Both the position numbers and the translations under genes were made by a program. A DNA stretch of 24,082 nt from CAYWEP01 sp964457405. Its GTDB lineage: Bacteria; Patescibacteriota; Microgenomatia; Levybacterales; UBA12049. Under the pieces are notes generated by a model. It saw only the letters and a list, made by a program, of their open reading frames with translations, was not told where the DNA came from and searched no databases. Below are positions 13,526 to 22,413 of this stretch, piece by piece (position 1 is the stretch's first letter; each line of letters starts with the position of its first letter). The stretch covers positions 1 to 24,082 of the forward strand of contig CAYWEP010000009.1 of the NCBI GenBank assembly GCA_964457405.1, read 5' to 3'.

Positions 13526-15130
13526 CTACAGTAATTTTTCAATCACGTACGCTGCCTCTTTCCCTTCGAAAACAATGATGTCCCCTTTTTTTGTCTGTGA
13601 GGAAAGATACTCAGCAGCCTCGGAAGGAGACGCAATCTCGACCCTACACGCACTTTTGCTATCATCAACGCCCGCTTTTATCGAAGAAAAGTAGTTTTTA
13701 TTGGTAAGAAGCAAGTGATCACAGATACTGGCGATCTCTTTTGCCACCCTGTAGTGCTCTGCGTTTGTTTTCCTCCCAAGCTCAATCATCGGCTGGAGTA
13801 CAAGAATTTTTTTTCCTTTGTAAATTTTGGCATAGCGTACTGCAGCAATGACTGCGTCGGGATTTGCGTTAAATGTATCATCGATAATTGTTATGCCGTT
13901 TTGCAGTTTGTGATAAATCATCGTTTTGGGTAACGGAGAAAGCATTGAAACGGCATTTCTTATTTCCTCATCATTCATTCCTAAGTGATTTGCGATGTAG
14001 ATCCCGGGGAGAATGTTCTCAATCGTATGCGCTCCCAGAAGCGGTACGGCAAGATGCATGGTTTTATCTCCAATGTGAACGACAAACGATACTCCTGTTT
14101 TCTTAACGACAACAGAATCCGCAACAATATCTGGCGTAGGATCGGAGGGAACAGAATCAATCATTGTCCGGTACAGTACTTTTTTCTTTTTTGTATTTTG
14201 ATACAGCGAAAGCGCGTTCGCATTATTACCGTTAAAAAGCGCTATTCCCTCTTTCGGCAACGACTCAATGAGCTCATACTTTGCTTTTTTCGTATTTTCC
14301 AGACTACCAAACAGTGATAGGTGTTGGTCATTTACAGCGGTCAAGATGCCGATTTTCGGACGGACGATCGCGCACATTCCTGCGATTTCCCCCCGTCCAT
14401 ACGCTCCCATCTCAACAACAAAAATTTCAGTATTCCGATCGAGCTTTCGTAAGATTGTCTGCGCAATGCCTATCGGTGTATTGTTCGTTCCTTGAGTTTT
14501 TAGAACCGTAAATTTCCTACTTAGAATTTGCGCAGTATAATCTTTTGTCGAGCTCTTTCCATAGCTACCTGTAACGCCTATGACAAGAAGCTTTTTGCAT
14601 TTCTTTATTTTTTTTCTTGCCTTATTTACTTCTATATCACGGAATATTTCAGTCGGAAATGACAATCCAAAAACTAAAAGCAAAACTATAAGATACGATA
14701 TCTTATCAATAAACAGTAACCAGAGAAATTTATCGACAACAGGAATTGCATAAAAGAGAAATACTATCCCAATCGTTACAACAGTAATGAAAAGCGCCTT
14801 CGGCGTAAACGTTGGTATCCGCTGTTGATTAAGATAATTCTCCCGCAGTACCAAAACCGCTGAAATAAGATAAACAAAAAACAAAACCCAATAGTAAAAC
14901 GGGAAGTAGGACTCATGAAATACGACAAAAACATAGCTGCCAATGAGGATTAGCTTTGTCAAAGAGAGTACTGATAAAAAAAGCTGCCTGCCCTGACGCG
15001 TCTCGCGCAGGTGAATAAGAATCCTGTCAAATCGGTATTCTTTTAATTGCCACAGCGCTACTTGAAAAAGTATATTTCGTATTATCCATAAAAAAAATAA
15101 TACCGATGTTGCAATAAAAAGAATCTGCAT
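13526..15130 (-). CDS. murF: MurF-type Mur ligase with an N-terminal membrane domain
   Basis: Adds D-Ala-D-Ala to UDP-MurNAc-tripeptide; 534 residues. Residues 1-160 hold about five membrane spans (about 2-22, 52-71, 79-97, 112-131, 136-156) in place of the usual uridine-binding MurF N-domain. Residues 160-182 are a basic linker. The ligase part follows: P-loop GVTGSYGKSSTKDY (185-198), GTNNTPIGIAQTI, VVEMGAYGRGEI, the C-domain motif DDTFNANPDAV, and the LELG-like PMIELGRKTNAEHYRVAKEI. These match MurF rather than MurC, MurD or MurE. The membrane part could bring the enzyme close to MraY, which is encoded next. Start ATG lies 16 nt after the glmS stop and has no visible Shine-Dalgarno. It could act on a lipid-linked substrate instead, but nothing shows this directly. 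Confidence 0.85.
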   Translation of the reverse strand: MQILFIATSVLFFLWIIRNILFQVALWQLKEYRFDRILIHLRETRQGRQLFLSVLSLTKLILIGSYVFVVFHESYFPFYYWVLFFVYLISAVLVLRENYLNQQRIPTFTPKALFITVVTIGIVFLFYAIPVVDKFLWLLFIDKISYLIVLLLVFGLSFPTEIFRDIEVNKARKKIKKCKKLLVIGVTGSYGKSSTKDYTAQILSRKFTVLKTQGTNNTPIGIAQTILRKLDRNTEIFVVEMGAYGRGEIAGMCAIVRPKIGILTAVNDQHLSLFGSLENTKKAKYELIESLPKEGIALFNGNNANALSLYQNTKKKKVLYRTMIDSVPSDPTPDIVADSVVVKKTGVSFVVHIGDKTMHLAVPLLGAHTIENILPGIYIANHLGMNDEEIRNAVSMLSPLPKTMIYHKLQNGITIIDDTFNANPDAVIAAVRYAKIYKGKKILVLQPMIELGRKTNAEHYRVAKEIASICDHLLLTNKNYFSSIKAGVDDSKSACRVEIASPSEAAEYLSSQTKKGDIIVFEGKEAAYVIEKLL

Positions 15131-15146
15131 AGATTTTTCGGGGCAG

Positions 15147-16910
15147 TTATTTTACTGTGACACTCTTGGCTAGATTTCTGGGCTTGTCCGGATCAAGCCC
15201 CCGCTCAATCGCAAGATAATATGCAAGCAGTTGCACGGGAATTATTTGTGAGATGATAGACGCATCTCCCATATCGGCGACTTCAATCCAGGTATCAAAA
15301 ATGTCCGAATTCTCAGGGCTGATACCAATAATACACCCTCCTCGGGCTTTTATTTCCATAGCGTTTGAGAGGATTGCCGCATGCGTCTCATCCTTTGGTG
15401 CAAAAACCAAAACCGGTGTATCTTTTTCAATAAGCGCCATTGTTCCGTGCTTTAGCTCTCCGCCTGCTAATCCCTCCATATGGATACAGCTTACTTCCTT
15501 TATTTTCAAAGATGCCTCAAGTGCGGTAGCAAATGACGTTCCACGCCCTATCGCGTAGATATGTTCTTTCCTTACCAATGCCCTTGCAAGATTCCGTATC
15601 GCATCCGAACTCTTCTTTTCAAGAATCCTCTCTACCTCATTTGCGCTTTTGAGAAGGATTGATTTTGCCTGACTCAATGACCCGTTCATTGCATGTGAAA
15701 GCATGAAAAGGGTGACAAGTTTGGCGATATATGTCTTGGTTGATGCAACTGCGTTTTCAGGCCCGGCGTTTAAAAGCAATTTATAGTCCGCCATCCGATA
15801 AATCGTCGAGCCTAATACATTGACAATTGCGACAACTTTGCTTTTTTTGTTCTTCGCCCTATTGAGAGGCTCAATGACATCAATTGTTTCACCTGACTGT
15901 GAAAGGACAATAATAAGGCTGTCTTTCGTGAGAAAATCTTCAAGATAGTTAAATTCTGAGGCCGCAGCCATGTTTACATGATGTTTTGCTATCTTGGAAA
16001 ATAAATATGTCCCTGCGAGGCAGGCATAGCCTGCGGTTCCGGCTCCGATAAAGAATGTCCCTTTTGCGTTCTTTACGAGTTCCGCAAGGTCTGCAATTTG
16101 CTCTGCTTGGTCCTCAATGACTGCCCGTATCACTTTCGGCTGCTCGAAGATTTCTTTCAACATAAAATGAGGGTATTCCCCAATACTTGCATCTTCTACT
16201 TTCCAGTTTACCCGCTCAAATTTTAGGGCGAGCTTTTTCCCCTCGGGAAGAGAGACAAGCTGAATCGAATTATTGCCAATAATTACCATTTCATTGTCTT
16301 TCAGAAACATGATATTTCGAGTGTGGCGAATTATTCCCGCGGAATCTGATGCCAAGTAGATTGCATTGTTATCTTTGCCCACGACAAGCGGCGATCCCGT
16401 CTTTGCCGCGACAATTTCTTTTGACGGCGCGTATGCAACAACAACCGCGTTAAGACCGTGTATTTGATTGAAGGCATCGCGAACTGACGTAGCAAAACCT
16501 TCTTTTTTGAGGTTCTCTTCTATCAAATGGGCAAACACTTCCGTATCTGTCTCTGAAACAAATATGTGACCCTTTTTTTGTAAAACTTCTTTAATCTCCG
16601 CGTAGTTTTCTATAATACCGTTATGGAGCACTGCTATTTCTTTCGTGCAGTCGAAATGAGGATGTGCATTTTTATCCGATACACCGCCGTGTGTTGCCCA
16701 ACGCGTATGACCGATACCCATGGTGCTTTTTGGCAATGATGTTTTTGCGTTCCCTATTTTTCCTGCGTGCTTCTCAATAGCGAGCTTTTTGTTGTCCAAA
16801 ACGGCAATTCCCCAAGAATCATAGCCGCGGTACTCAAGAAGTCGTAAGCCCTCAAGGACGATCTCCGCCGCATTATTTTGTTTTCCGATGTAACCGAAAA
16901 TGCCACACAT
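15147..16910 (-). CDS. glmS: Glutamine-fructose-6-phosphate aminotransferase (isomerising)
   Basis: Makes glucosamine-6-phosphate from fructose-6-phosphate and glutamine, the first step to UDP-GlcNAc; 587 residues, near the usual length of about 600. The N-terminus MCGIFGYIG gives the catalytic Cys after Met removal. Glutaminase motifs LLEYRGYDSWGIA, GHTRWATHGG and HNGIIENY are intact. Two SIS domains follow, with FIGAGTAGYA, VLSQSGETIDV, NAVASTKTYIA and IGRGTSFATALEASLKIKE. The end DKPRNLAKSVTVK matches the family. The ATG is preceded by CCTTATCTATT with no Shine-Dalgarno; a set of 7-mer repeats lies just upstream. No glmS ribozyme features were seen in the 47-nt leader gap. It sits between the GlmU-like gene and murF. 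Confidence 0.97.
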   Translation of the reverse strand: MCGIFGYIGKQNNAAEIVLEGLRLLEYRGYDSWGIAVLDNKKLAIEKHAGKIGNAKTSLPKSTMGIGHTRWATHGGVSDKNAHPHFDCTKEIAVLHNGIIENYAEIKEVLQKKGHIFVSETDTEVFAHLIEENLKKEGFATSVRDAFNQIHGLNAVVVAYAPSKEIVAAKTGSPLVVGKDNNAIYLASDSAGIIRHTRNIMFLKDNEMVIIGNNSIQLVSLPEGKKLALKFERVNWKVEDASIGEYPHFMLKEIFEQPKVIRAVIEDQAEQIADLAELVKNAKGTFFIGAGTAGYACLAGTYLFSKIAKHHVNMAAASEFNYLEDFLTKDSLIIVLSQSGETIDVIEPLNRAKNKKSKVVAIVNVLGSTIYRMADYKLLLNAGPENAVASTKTYIAKLVTLFMLSHAMNGSLSQAKSILLKSANEVERILEKKSSDAIRNLARALVRKEHIYAIGRGTSFATALEASLKIKEVSCIHMEGLAGGELKHGTMALIEKDTPVLVFAPKDETHAAILSNAMEIKARGGCIIGISPENSDIFDTWIEVADMGDASIISQIIPVQLLAYYLAIERGLDPDKPRNLAKSVTVK

Positions 16911-16927
16911 AATAGATAAGGGTCTTT

Positions 16928-16955
16928 GACTTATGACTTATCACTTAGGACTTGT
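16928..16955. repeat. Four tandem 7-mers in the glmU-glmS gap
   Basis: Units read on the + strand are GACTTAT, GACTTAT, CACTTAG and GACTTGT, contiguous and filling most of the 47-nt gap between the two genes. The unit is close to the TTTTGAC 7-mer repeated inside murE (phase-shifted GACTTTT). Confidence 0.75.
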
Positions 16956-16957
16956 AA

Positions 16958-18706
16958 CTAATTGGAATTAGCGACGATCGCTATAACCTCATTAAGCGAT
17001 GAGATTGTCGCATCAGGCAAAAAGGCATTTGCTTTTGCTTGTTTTATAGCATACGGGCCGCGTTTTATCCAGATTGCCACAGTTTTCGGTGCCTGTTTTT
17101 TTGCAGCTTCAAGTATAGATAGCTTGTCATCAACCAAAAAAAGCATTTCTTTTTTATATTTTTTAAGAATCTGCCCAAGCGTTTCGTCTTTTTTTGCGAC
17201 AATATGAAGATGCTCCTCCGGGAAATGATCATGAATTTTCGTTTTGAGAAGTTTTGCTTTTTGCAGCTCGTGTTGCCCTTCTGAAAAAATACCGATTTTT
17301 GCAATCCCTTGCAGACTTGACAGCATAGCAATAACATCATTATACAGCGTATACGTTTCTAAATTTGATTCTTTAAAGATATCCGTATCAAAAAGCGTAT
17401 AGTCAATATCAAAAAGCACCATTTTCCCAGATGAATGACTGTTTTTTGCAACTTCTCCGATTTCCTCGCTTATTACTTCATGAAATGTTGTGTAGTAACG
17501 CGTGTTATGCGGAATACGGGTAAACACGGTCGTTGACGGGCCGATCACGACATTTCTTCCGATCAGTACTCCCGGCATCGTTGATACGCGAATACCGACC
17601 TGAACATCATTTCCCATGCAAACGCCAAGCGAGCGAAGACCGGTTTCAACAGAGCCTCTTGCTATTTTCACCTTCACCAAAGCTCGATCAAGCCGTACGT
17701 TGCCCGTGCAGAAAAATGCTGCTATCTTACATGATTCCCCGATAACCGAGTCGCCGATAAAACCGGAATGTGTCGTCGCGTTGTCCATAAGAATGCTGTT
17801 TTTTATCTCCATACCTGCACCGACAACTACTCCTTCCCCGACGGATGCAAAGTCCCGAACGATCGCATTCGTGCCGATGTAGGCTCCCTTTCCAATGTAA
17901 CAGGGACCCTTTATCGTCGCGCGTTCCAAGATTTTTGCGCCTTCCTCTATAATAACTTTTCCCGAAATCATGGCGGTCTTGTGAATGGCTGCTCTTTGAG
18001 AGATTGAGCTTTTTGCATGCCTGAGAAGGTATTGATTCAGCGACAACAAATCCCACGGGTACTTTAGTGATATGGTTTCTTTTTCAGTGATCACTACTTT
18101 TACTTTTTTTTCTTTTGCATAGTGAACGAGTGCTTTTTCAAAACTATAATGCTCATCCGGCATGCGCTCAAGCGTTTTGAGAAATGCTTTCGGAAGAAGG
18201 TACATACCAATAACGCAGAGATTTGAAGGAGCGGACAGAGCATCGGGTTTTTCAACAATATCAACTACCATATCGCCGTCTGTCTTCAGAACACCAAACT
18301 GATCAACTTTTTGAGCTTTTTTCGCCAGTAAGACAGCACTCTGCGGATCTTGTTTCGCCTTAAGATCTCGCGCAAACTGATCAAACTCCATATGGTGCGC
18401 GTGCAGAACATAAAAGTTCTCCGATAGATTTTTCACGCGCAACAGCGCATTTCCCATCCCCTTGGCAGCTTCTTGTTCGACAATTGTTATCTTATCGCTT
18501 AAGCCTTTGACATTCTTCAGACTTTCGCGAATATGACCGTTTTTGCCCGTAACGATAATAATGTCGGTAATACCGGCTTTTTTTACACTTTCTATTGTAT
18601 GTTCTATAATGGGCAGACCGAGAAGTTTTTCAGAGGACTTGTGTTTTCCGTCCCCGAAAGGATAAAATCGACTCGATTGTCCAGCTGCTAAAATAACTGC
18701 TTGCAT
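16958..18706 (-). CDS. GlmU-like sugar-1-phosphate nucleotidyltransferase with beta-helix and C-terminal HAD domain
   Basis: 582 residues from ATG at 18706. This start is preferred over 18724 because AGAGGA lies about 9 nt before it, just inside the longer frame. Domain 1 (1-230) is a nucleotidyltransferase: LAAGQSSRFYPFG (6-18), SEKLLG (25-30), DQFGVL (135-140), EKP (152-154). Domain 2 (about 235-405) is a left-handed beta-helix with hexapeptide-like repeats (IGKGAYIGTNAIV). Domain 3 (about 428-580) is HAD-type: FDIDYTLFDT (432-441, Asp433/Asp435), IFSEG (473-477), LVDDK (524-528). Together with glmS next door it probably makes UDP-GlcNAc. Oddities: the Gly-Asp metal motif expected near 103-104 reads LHAHH, and the GlmU acetyltransferase His motif is not seen. 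Acetyltransferase activity is therefore doubtful. The role of the HAD part is unknown. Confidence 0.85.
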   Translation of the reverse strand: MQAVILAAGQSSRFYPFGDGKHKSSEKLLGLPIIEHTIESVKKAGITDIIIVTGKNGHIRESLKNVKGLSDKITIVEQEAAKGMGNALLRVKNLSENFYVLHAHHMEFDQFARDLKAKQDPQSAVLLAKKAQKVDQFGVLKTDGDMVVDIVEKPDALSAPSNLCVIGMYLLPKAFLKTLERMPDEHYSFEKALVHYAKEKKVKVVITEKETISLKYPWDLLSLNQYLLRHAKSSISQRAAIHKTAMISGKVIIEEGAKILERATIKGPCYIGKGAYIGTNAIVRDFASVGEGVVVGAGMEIKNSILMDNATTHSGFIGDSVIGESCKIAAFFCTGNVRLDRALVKVKIARGSVETGLRSLGVCMGNDVQVGIRVSTMPGVLIGRNVVIGPSTTVFTRIPHNTRYYTTFHEVISEEIGEVAKNSHSSGKMVLFDIDYTLFDTDIFKESNLETYTLYNDVIAMLSSLQGIAKIGIFSEGQHELQKAKLLKTKIHDHFPEEHLHIVAKKDETLGQILKKYKKEMLFLVDDKLSILEAAKKQAPKTVAIWIKRGPYAIKQAKANAFLPDATISSLNEVIAIVANSN

Positions 18707-18723
18707 AATAATTTTTCCTCTCA

Positions 18724-20058
18724 TTAATCTTGCTTTACTTGAATATTTGCACCGAGACTTCGTAACCGTTCATCAAAAGAAGCATATCCCCGCTGTATAA
18801 TTGGAATACCATGCACAACGCTTTCTCCTTTTGCGGCAAGCGCCGCAATGACGAGTGTTGCTCCCGCGCGAAGGTCGGAAATATTGACAACAGCATTATG
18901 CAGTTGCGTCGGCCCTGATATTTTCGCTGTGTGGAAAAATTTCGGATCGTCATCTTCCATATTGAAATTGTAAAATTCCTTTGGGTTCTCAACCTTTGGG
19001 TTAAATAGGCTGATACGTGCTCCCATTTTTTTAAGCTCCGAAACATAACTGAATCTATTCTCAAACACGGTTTCGTGAATGATCGATTCTCCCATTGCTT
19101 GTGTCATCAAAACCGCCCACGGCGCCTGCCAGTCAGTCATAAAGCCTGGATATGGCATTGTCGTCACATCGGTTGCGACAAGCTCTCCTCTATAGAAAAA
19201 TCGTATACCGTCACCTGCCACCTCAAATCCTCCGTTTGCCCTTGTGAGGGAGCCTAAAAATTCTTTCAGATCCTCTTTTTTTGCCTCCTTGATAAAAACA
19301 TCTCCCTTAGTAACCAGCGCTGCGACAGCAAATGTCACGATCTCATTTCGGTCAGGTCCTATCCGCACGGTCGATCCGTGAAGTTTTGGGACACCGTCAA
19401 TAATGATTTTTCTTCCATCTGTCTGCCTGATCTGTGCTCCCATTTTTTTAAGCATCGAAACAAGCTCATCGACCTCGGGCTCCAGAGCGGCATTCTCAAG
19501 TATTGTTTGGCCTTCGGCCATTGATGCGGCAATAATCATCGTCTCCGTACCAGTATGAGTGTTTTTTTCAAAGCGATAGGGTATCCCCTTAAGCTTTGTT
19601 GAGGACGCATGAAAATAACCGTCTGTACTATCATAAACAATCTTAGCCCCCATTTTCGAAATCCCTTCAACTGTTCTGTCTATTGGGCGAGCCCCAAGAC
19701 GACAACCACCAGGATTTGGTATGAGCGCTTTTCCCGCTCGTATCAATAGCGGTGCTAAAAACATTGAAGACGTTCGTGTGTGCGCGGCATCATCCAGAGA
19801 TACCTGTGTACTTCGAAAGTCCGTCATTTTTACATAAGCAGTATGCCCATTGAGACGTACCTCGCCACCGAAATTTTTAATACTATTTACCATAACAGAA
19901 AAATCCGAGATATCCGGTACGTTCTCTATCACGACCTCCTCATCAGTGAGGCAGGCGGCGACGAGTGCTTTCAATGCGACATTTTTCGATCCTGATACCG
20001 TAATGGTGCCGTGCAATGTACTACCACCTGTTATGACGTATTTATCCATATTGTTCAC
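18724..20058 (-). CDS. murA: UDP-GlcNAc 1-carboxyvinyltransferase MurA
   Basis: First committed step of peptidoglycan synthesis, moving enolpyruvate from PEP to UDP-GlcNAc; 444 residues, EPSP-synthase-like fold. SGSKNVALKAL (22-32) holds the catalytic Lys-Asn. The active loop NPGGCRLGARPIDRT (115-129) keeps Cys119, the residue alkylated by fosfomycin, rather than the resistant Asp form. The C-terminal motif DLRAGATLVIAALAAKGES is typical. The start is GTG at 20058, overlapping the murB stop (GTGA). ATG at 20049 is an alternative, since GGAG lies 4 nt before the GTG and about 13 nt before the ATG. Its stop touches the longer frame of the GlmU-like gene. Confidence 0.97.
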   Translation of the reverse strand: MNNMDKYVITGGSTLHGTITVSGSKNVALKALVAACLTDEEVVIENVPDISDFSVMVNSIKNFGGEVRLNGHTAYVKMTDFRSTQVSLDDAAHTRTSSMFLAPLLIRAGKALIPNPGGCRLGARPIDRTVEGISKMGAKIVYDSTDGYFHASSTKLKGIPYRFEKNTHTGTETMIIAASMAEGQTILENAALEPEVDELVSMLKKMGAQIRQTDGRKIIIDGVPKLHGSTVRIGPDRNEIVTFAVAALVTKGDVFIKEAKKEDLKEFLGSLTRANGGFEVAGDGIRFFYRGELVATDVTTMPYPGFMTDWQAPWAVLMTQAMGESIIHETVFENRFSYVSELKKMGARISLFNPKVENPKEFYNFNMEDDDPKFFHTAKISGPTQLHNAVVNISDLRAGATLVIAALAAKGESVVHGIPIIQRGYASFDERLRSLGANIQVKQD

Positions 20059-20999
20059 ATTTCTCCGACTACTTTTACGTCCATCTCTAGTGTAACACCA
20101 AATTTCTTAAAAACCGCGTTCTTTATCAGTCTCATGAGCGAAAGGACATCCGAAGCCTTTGCTTTTCCGAGATTGACAATGCAATTCGGGTTTACGTCTG
20201 AAATGAGAGCGTCACCGATTCTTTTGCCAGCAAGGCCTGATTGCCGAATAAGAAATGTCGGCGAAGTGCTGTGTCCCGGGGTCGGGATTTTCATAGCATC
20301 AGCGATGCCGATATTGCGAAATGCGTAGGAGATATTCCCTTCCGGTAATGCGGTATTTCTATCTGTTGCGGCCTCGGTTCCTCTCTCCCACAGCAATTTT
20401 TTATCAAAAGGCACCAAGCGAAATATCGCTGATACTATAATATCCGAGGGGTGTGTTCTTCTTCGGTCCTGGATCTCGTCTGAATTGGTCAACACTTGCA
20501 CGCTGTGCACATACTCCCCGACAGACGTGTTGTTTTCCGGGAAATCGACATTCGTATATACAACACCACCTACACTTCCCGGTATCCCAAGGGCATATTC
20601 AAGACCCGAAAGACCCTGATCGATCGTGAAACGTACAAGTTGATTCATAATGACACCGGCTTCAGCGTATACAAGCGCATAGGCTACATCAAGCCGCCGG
20701 TTTTTAATCCTCCCTTTCATACTTACTATCTCATGCCTTCGACAGTTGTTCTTAATAACCAACCCTTTTATCCCATTGTCAGAAACGATGAGGTTTGATC
20801 CACCGCCAAAGACAAATACGGGCAGACGTGCTTTTCTCGCTGCTATTATTGTCCTGACAAAATCATCGGTTTTATCAATCTCAACATAGTACTCGGCCGG
20901 TCCGCCGATCTTGCAAGCGGTATGGGAAAGCATCGGTTCGTTTTGTTTGATCGTATTTGCTCCCAATACTCTTTCCAACGTCAGTAACGCGTTATTCAT
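20055..20999 (-). CDS. murB: UDP-N-acetylenolpyruvoylglucosamine reductase MurB
   Basis: Reduces the MurA product to UDP-MurNAc with NADPH and FAD; 314 residues from ATG at 20999. A TTG two codons upstream is also open. FAD-binding motifs PVFVFGGGSNLIVSDNGIKGLVI (62-84) and GLEYALGIPGSVGG are clear. The C-terminal domain has LIRQSGLAGKRIGDALIS and CIVNLGKAKASDVL. Two deviations: the usual GSFFKNP stretch with the catalytic Ser/Cys is not visible (here PTPGHSTSPTFLI), and the final LEPEV-type motif with catalytic Glu reads LEMDV, giving Asp. It overlaps the murC end by 8 nt and the murA start by 4 nt, so all three are tightly coupled. Confidence 0.92.
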   Translation of the reverse strand: MNNALLTLERVLGANTIKQNEPMLSHTACKIGGPAEYYVEIDKTDDFVRTIIAARKARLPVFVFGGGSNLIVSDNGIKGLVIKNNCRRHEIVSMKGRIKNRRLDVAYALVYAEAGVIMNQLVRFTIDQGLSGLEYALGIPGSVGGVVYTNVDFPENNTSVGEYVHSVQVLTNSDEIQDRRRTHPSDIIVSAIFRLVPFDKKLLWERGTEAATDRNTALPEGNISYAFRNIGIADAMKIPTPGHSTSPTFLIRQSGLAGKRIGDALISDVNPNCIVNLGKAKASDVLSLMRLIKNAVFKKFGVTLEMDVKVVGEM

Positions 21000-22413
21000 G
21001 GACAAGATCTAATTCCTTGATGACTTTGTACACATCCCCCGCTCCCATAATGATGATAATTGTATTATCGCGGAAGCGTTTTTGTTCGATATATTCTATC
21101 ACATCCGAAAGCGTGGGGAGGTATAAAACGTCCTTATGTAACGGGCTCATCGCCTGCACCATGGCGTGTGCAGAAATAGCTGGGTCTCGCTTTTCACGAA
21201 GGGAAGGAAAAATGTCATTCACAATGGCCGTATCTGCCATATCAAATGCTGAGGTGAATTCGTGAAATAATTTTTTGGTTCTTGAGTATGTATGGGGCTG
21301 GAAAATACACACAATATGTTTTTTTGGATACATCTGGCGAAGTGCAAGGAGTGTTTTTTTTATTTCTGTTGGATGGTGGGCATAATCATCATAAACAATA
21401 GCGCCTGTTGGGAGTGTCCCAACGTATTCGAGCCGCCGCTTTGTGCCGGTAAATTGTAAAAGGGCTTTTTTTATCTTTTCAACTGGTAACCCAAGCTCCA
21501 ATGCGACCATGATTGCACTTGCGGCATTCAGCGCGTTATGTTCGCCTGTTATCTTGAGCACAAACTCCCCCATATTTGTACCAAATGCCTCAATCCAAAA
21601 AAACATTTGCGTTCCTGAAATGCGAACACGGGTTATGACGCAATCGTTTTTCGGAGAAAAGCCATAGGTTATCATCCTTTTGTTGTACTGAGTCAAGAGT
21701 TTCCGGACTTGTGGATCGTCTCCGCACGCAACCAAAACCCCATCAGGTGGCAGCTGTTTACTAAACGCTAGAAATGCCTGTCGCATCTCATCAACTGACG
21801 CATATACATCTGGGTGGTCAAGCTCGATATTGGTGATAACGGCAATTTTCGGATGTTGCCAAAGAAATTTTGGTTTTTTATCATACACGGGCTCGGTTGC
21901 ATACTCATCCGCTTCAGCGACAAAATATTTCCCGCGACCAAAATGGCCGGCGTTGCCAAGAGAAGGAACATCGCTCGTGCCAACGATAAATGACGGGTCC
22001 TGCCCACAGAATTTGAGTATAGTCGCGATCATCGCTGTTGTTGTGGTCTTCCCATGTGTTCCGGCAATTGAAATCCCAATCTGCGCTTTTTTATTCAGCA
22101 TCCCCCCTTCCATAAACACTCCCACTGCTTCTCCTTGCGTCAACACCGGAAGACCCATATCACGGGCAGCTTGTACTTCAGGATTATCAAATCCACCGTG
22201 AGCGCCTGTTGTAATGACAATTTTCGCATCTCCCAAATGTACTTTGTCAAAACCAATAAGCGGCGTAATGCCTGTTTTTCTTAACGATGCATCGGTTATG
22301 AATTCCTGATCGATATCACACCCGCTTACCAAAAACCCGGCTTCTTTGGCAATAATCGCCAAAGGCGCCATGCCGACACCTTTTATACCGATGAAGTGGA
22401 TATGTTTTTTCAT
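20992..22413 (-). CDS. murC: UDP-N-acetylmuramate-L-alanine ligase MurC
   Basis: Adds L-Ala to UDP-MurNAc; 473 residues from ATG at 22413. Longer frames (to 22515) run through 9-mer repeats that encode the artefact-like RLPKLLRLPMLLM and overlap murE, so they are rejected. Motifs: Rossmann loop HFIGIKGVGMAPLA (6-19), P-loop GTHGKTTTTAMI (118-129), AEADEYATEP, TNIELDHPDVY, GEHNALNAASAI, DDYAHHPTEIKKTL and FQPHTYSRTKKLF. All three Mur ligase domains are present. The sequence is clearly MurC rather than Mpl by the GIKGVGMA start and the AHHPTEI region. No Shine-Dalgarno is visible; the repeat block occupies the leader. Confidence 0.95.
   Translation of the reverse strand: MKKHIHFIGIKGVGMAPLAIIAKEAGFLVSGCDIDQEFITDASLRKTGITPLIGFDKVHLGDAKIVITTGAHGGFDNPEVQAARDMGLPVLTQGEAVGVFMEGGMLNKKAQIGISIAGTHGKTTTTAMIATILKFCGQDPSFIVGTSDVPSLGNAGHFGRGKYFVAEADEYATEPVYDKKPKFLWQHPKIAVITNIELDHPDVYASVDEMRQAFLAFSKQLPPDGVLVACGDDPQVRKLLTQYNKRMITYGFSPKNDCVITRVRISGTQMFFWIEAFGTNMGEFVLKITGEHNALNAASAIMVALELGLPVEKIKKALLQFTGTKRRLEYVGTLPTGAIVYDDYAHHPTEIKKTLLALRQMYPKKHIVCIFQPHTYSRTKKLFHEFTSAFDMADTAIVNDIFPSLREKRDPAISAHAMVQAMSPLHKDVLYLPTLSDVIEYIEQKRFRDNTIIIIMGAGDVYKVIKELDLVHE

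Noticed and set aside
18827..18844. TTGCGGC/GCCGCAA hairpin in murA
   Set aside because: It encodes the conserved Ala-Ala-Leu-Ala-Ala-Lys stretch of MurA and is explained by codon use.
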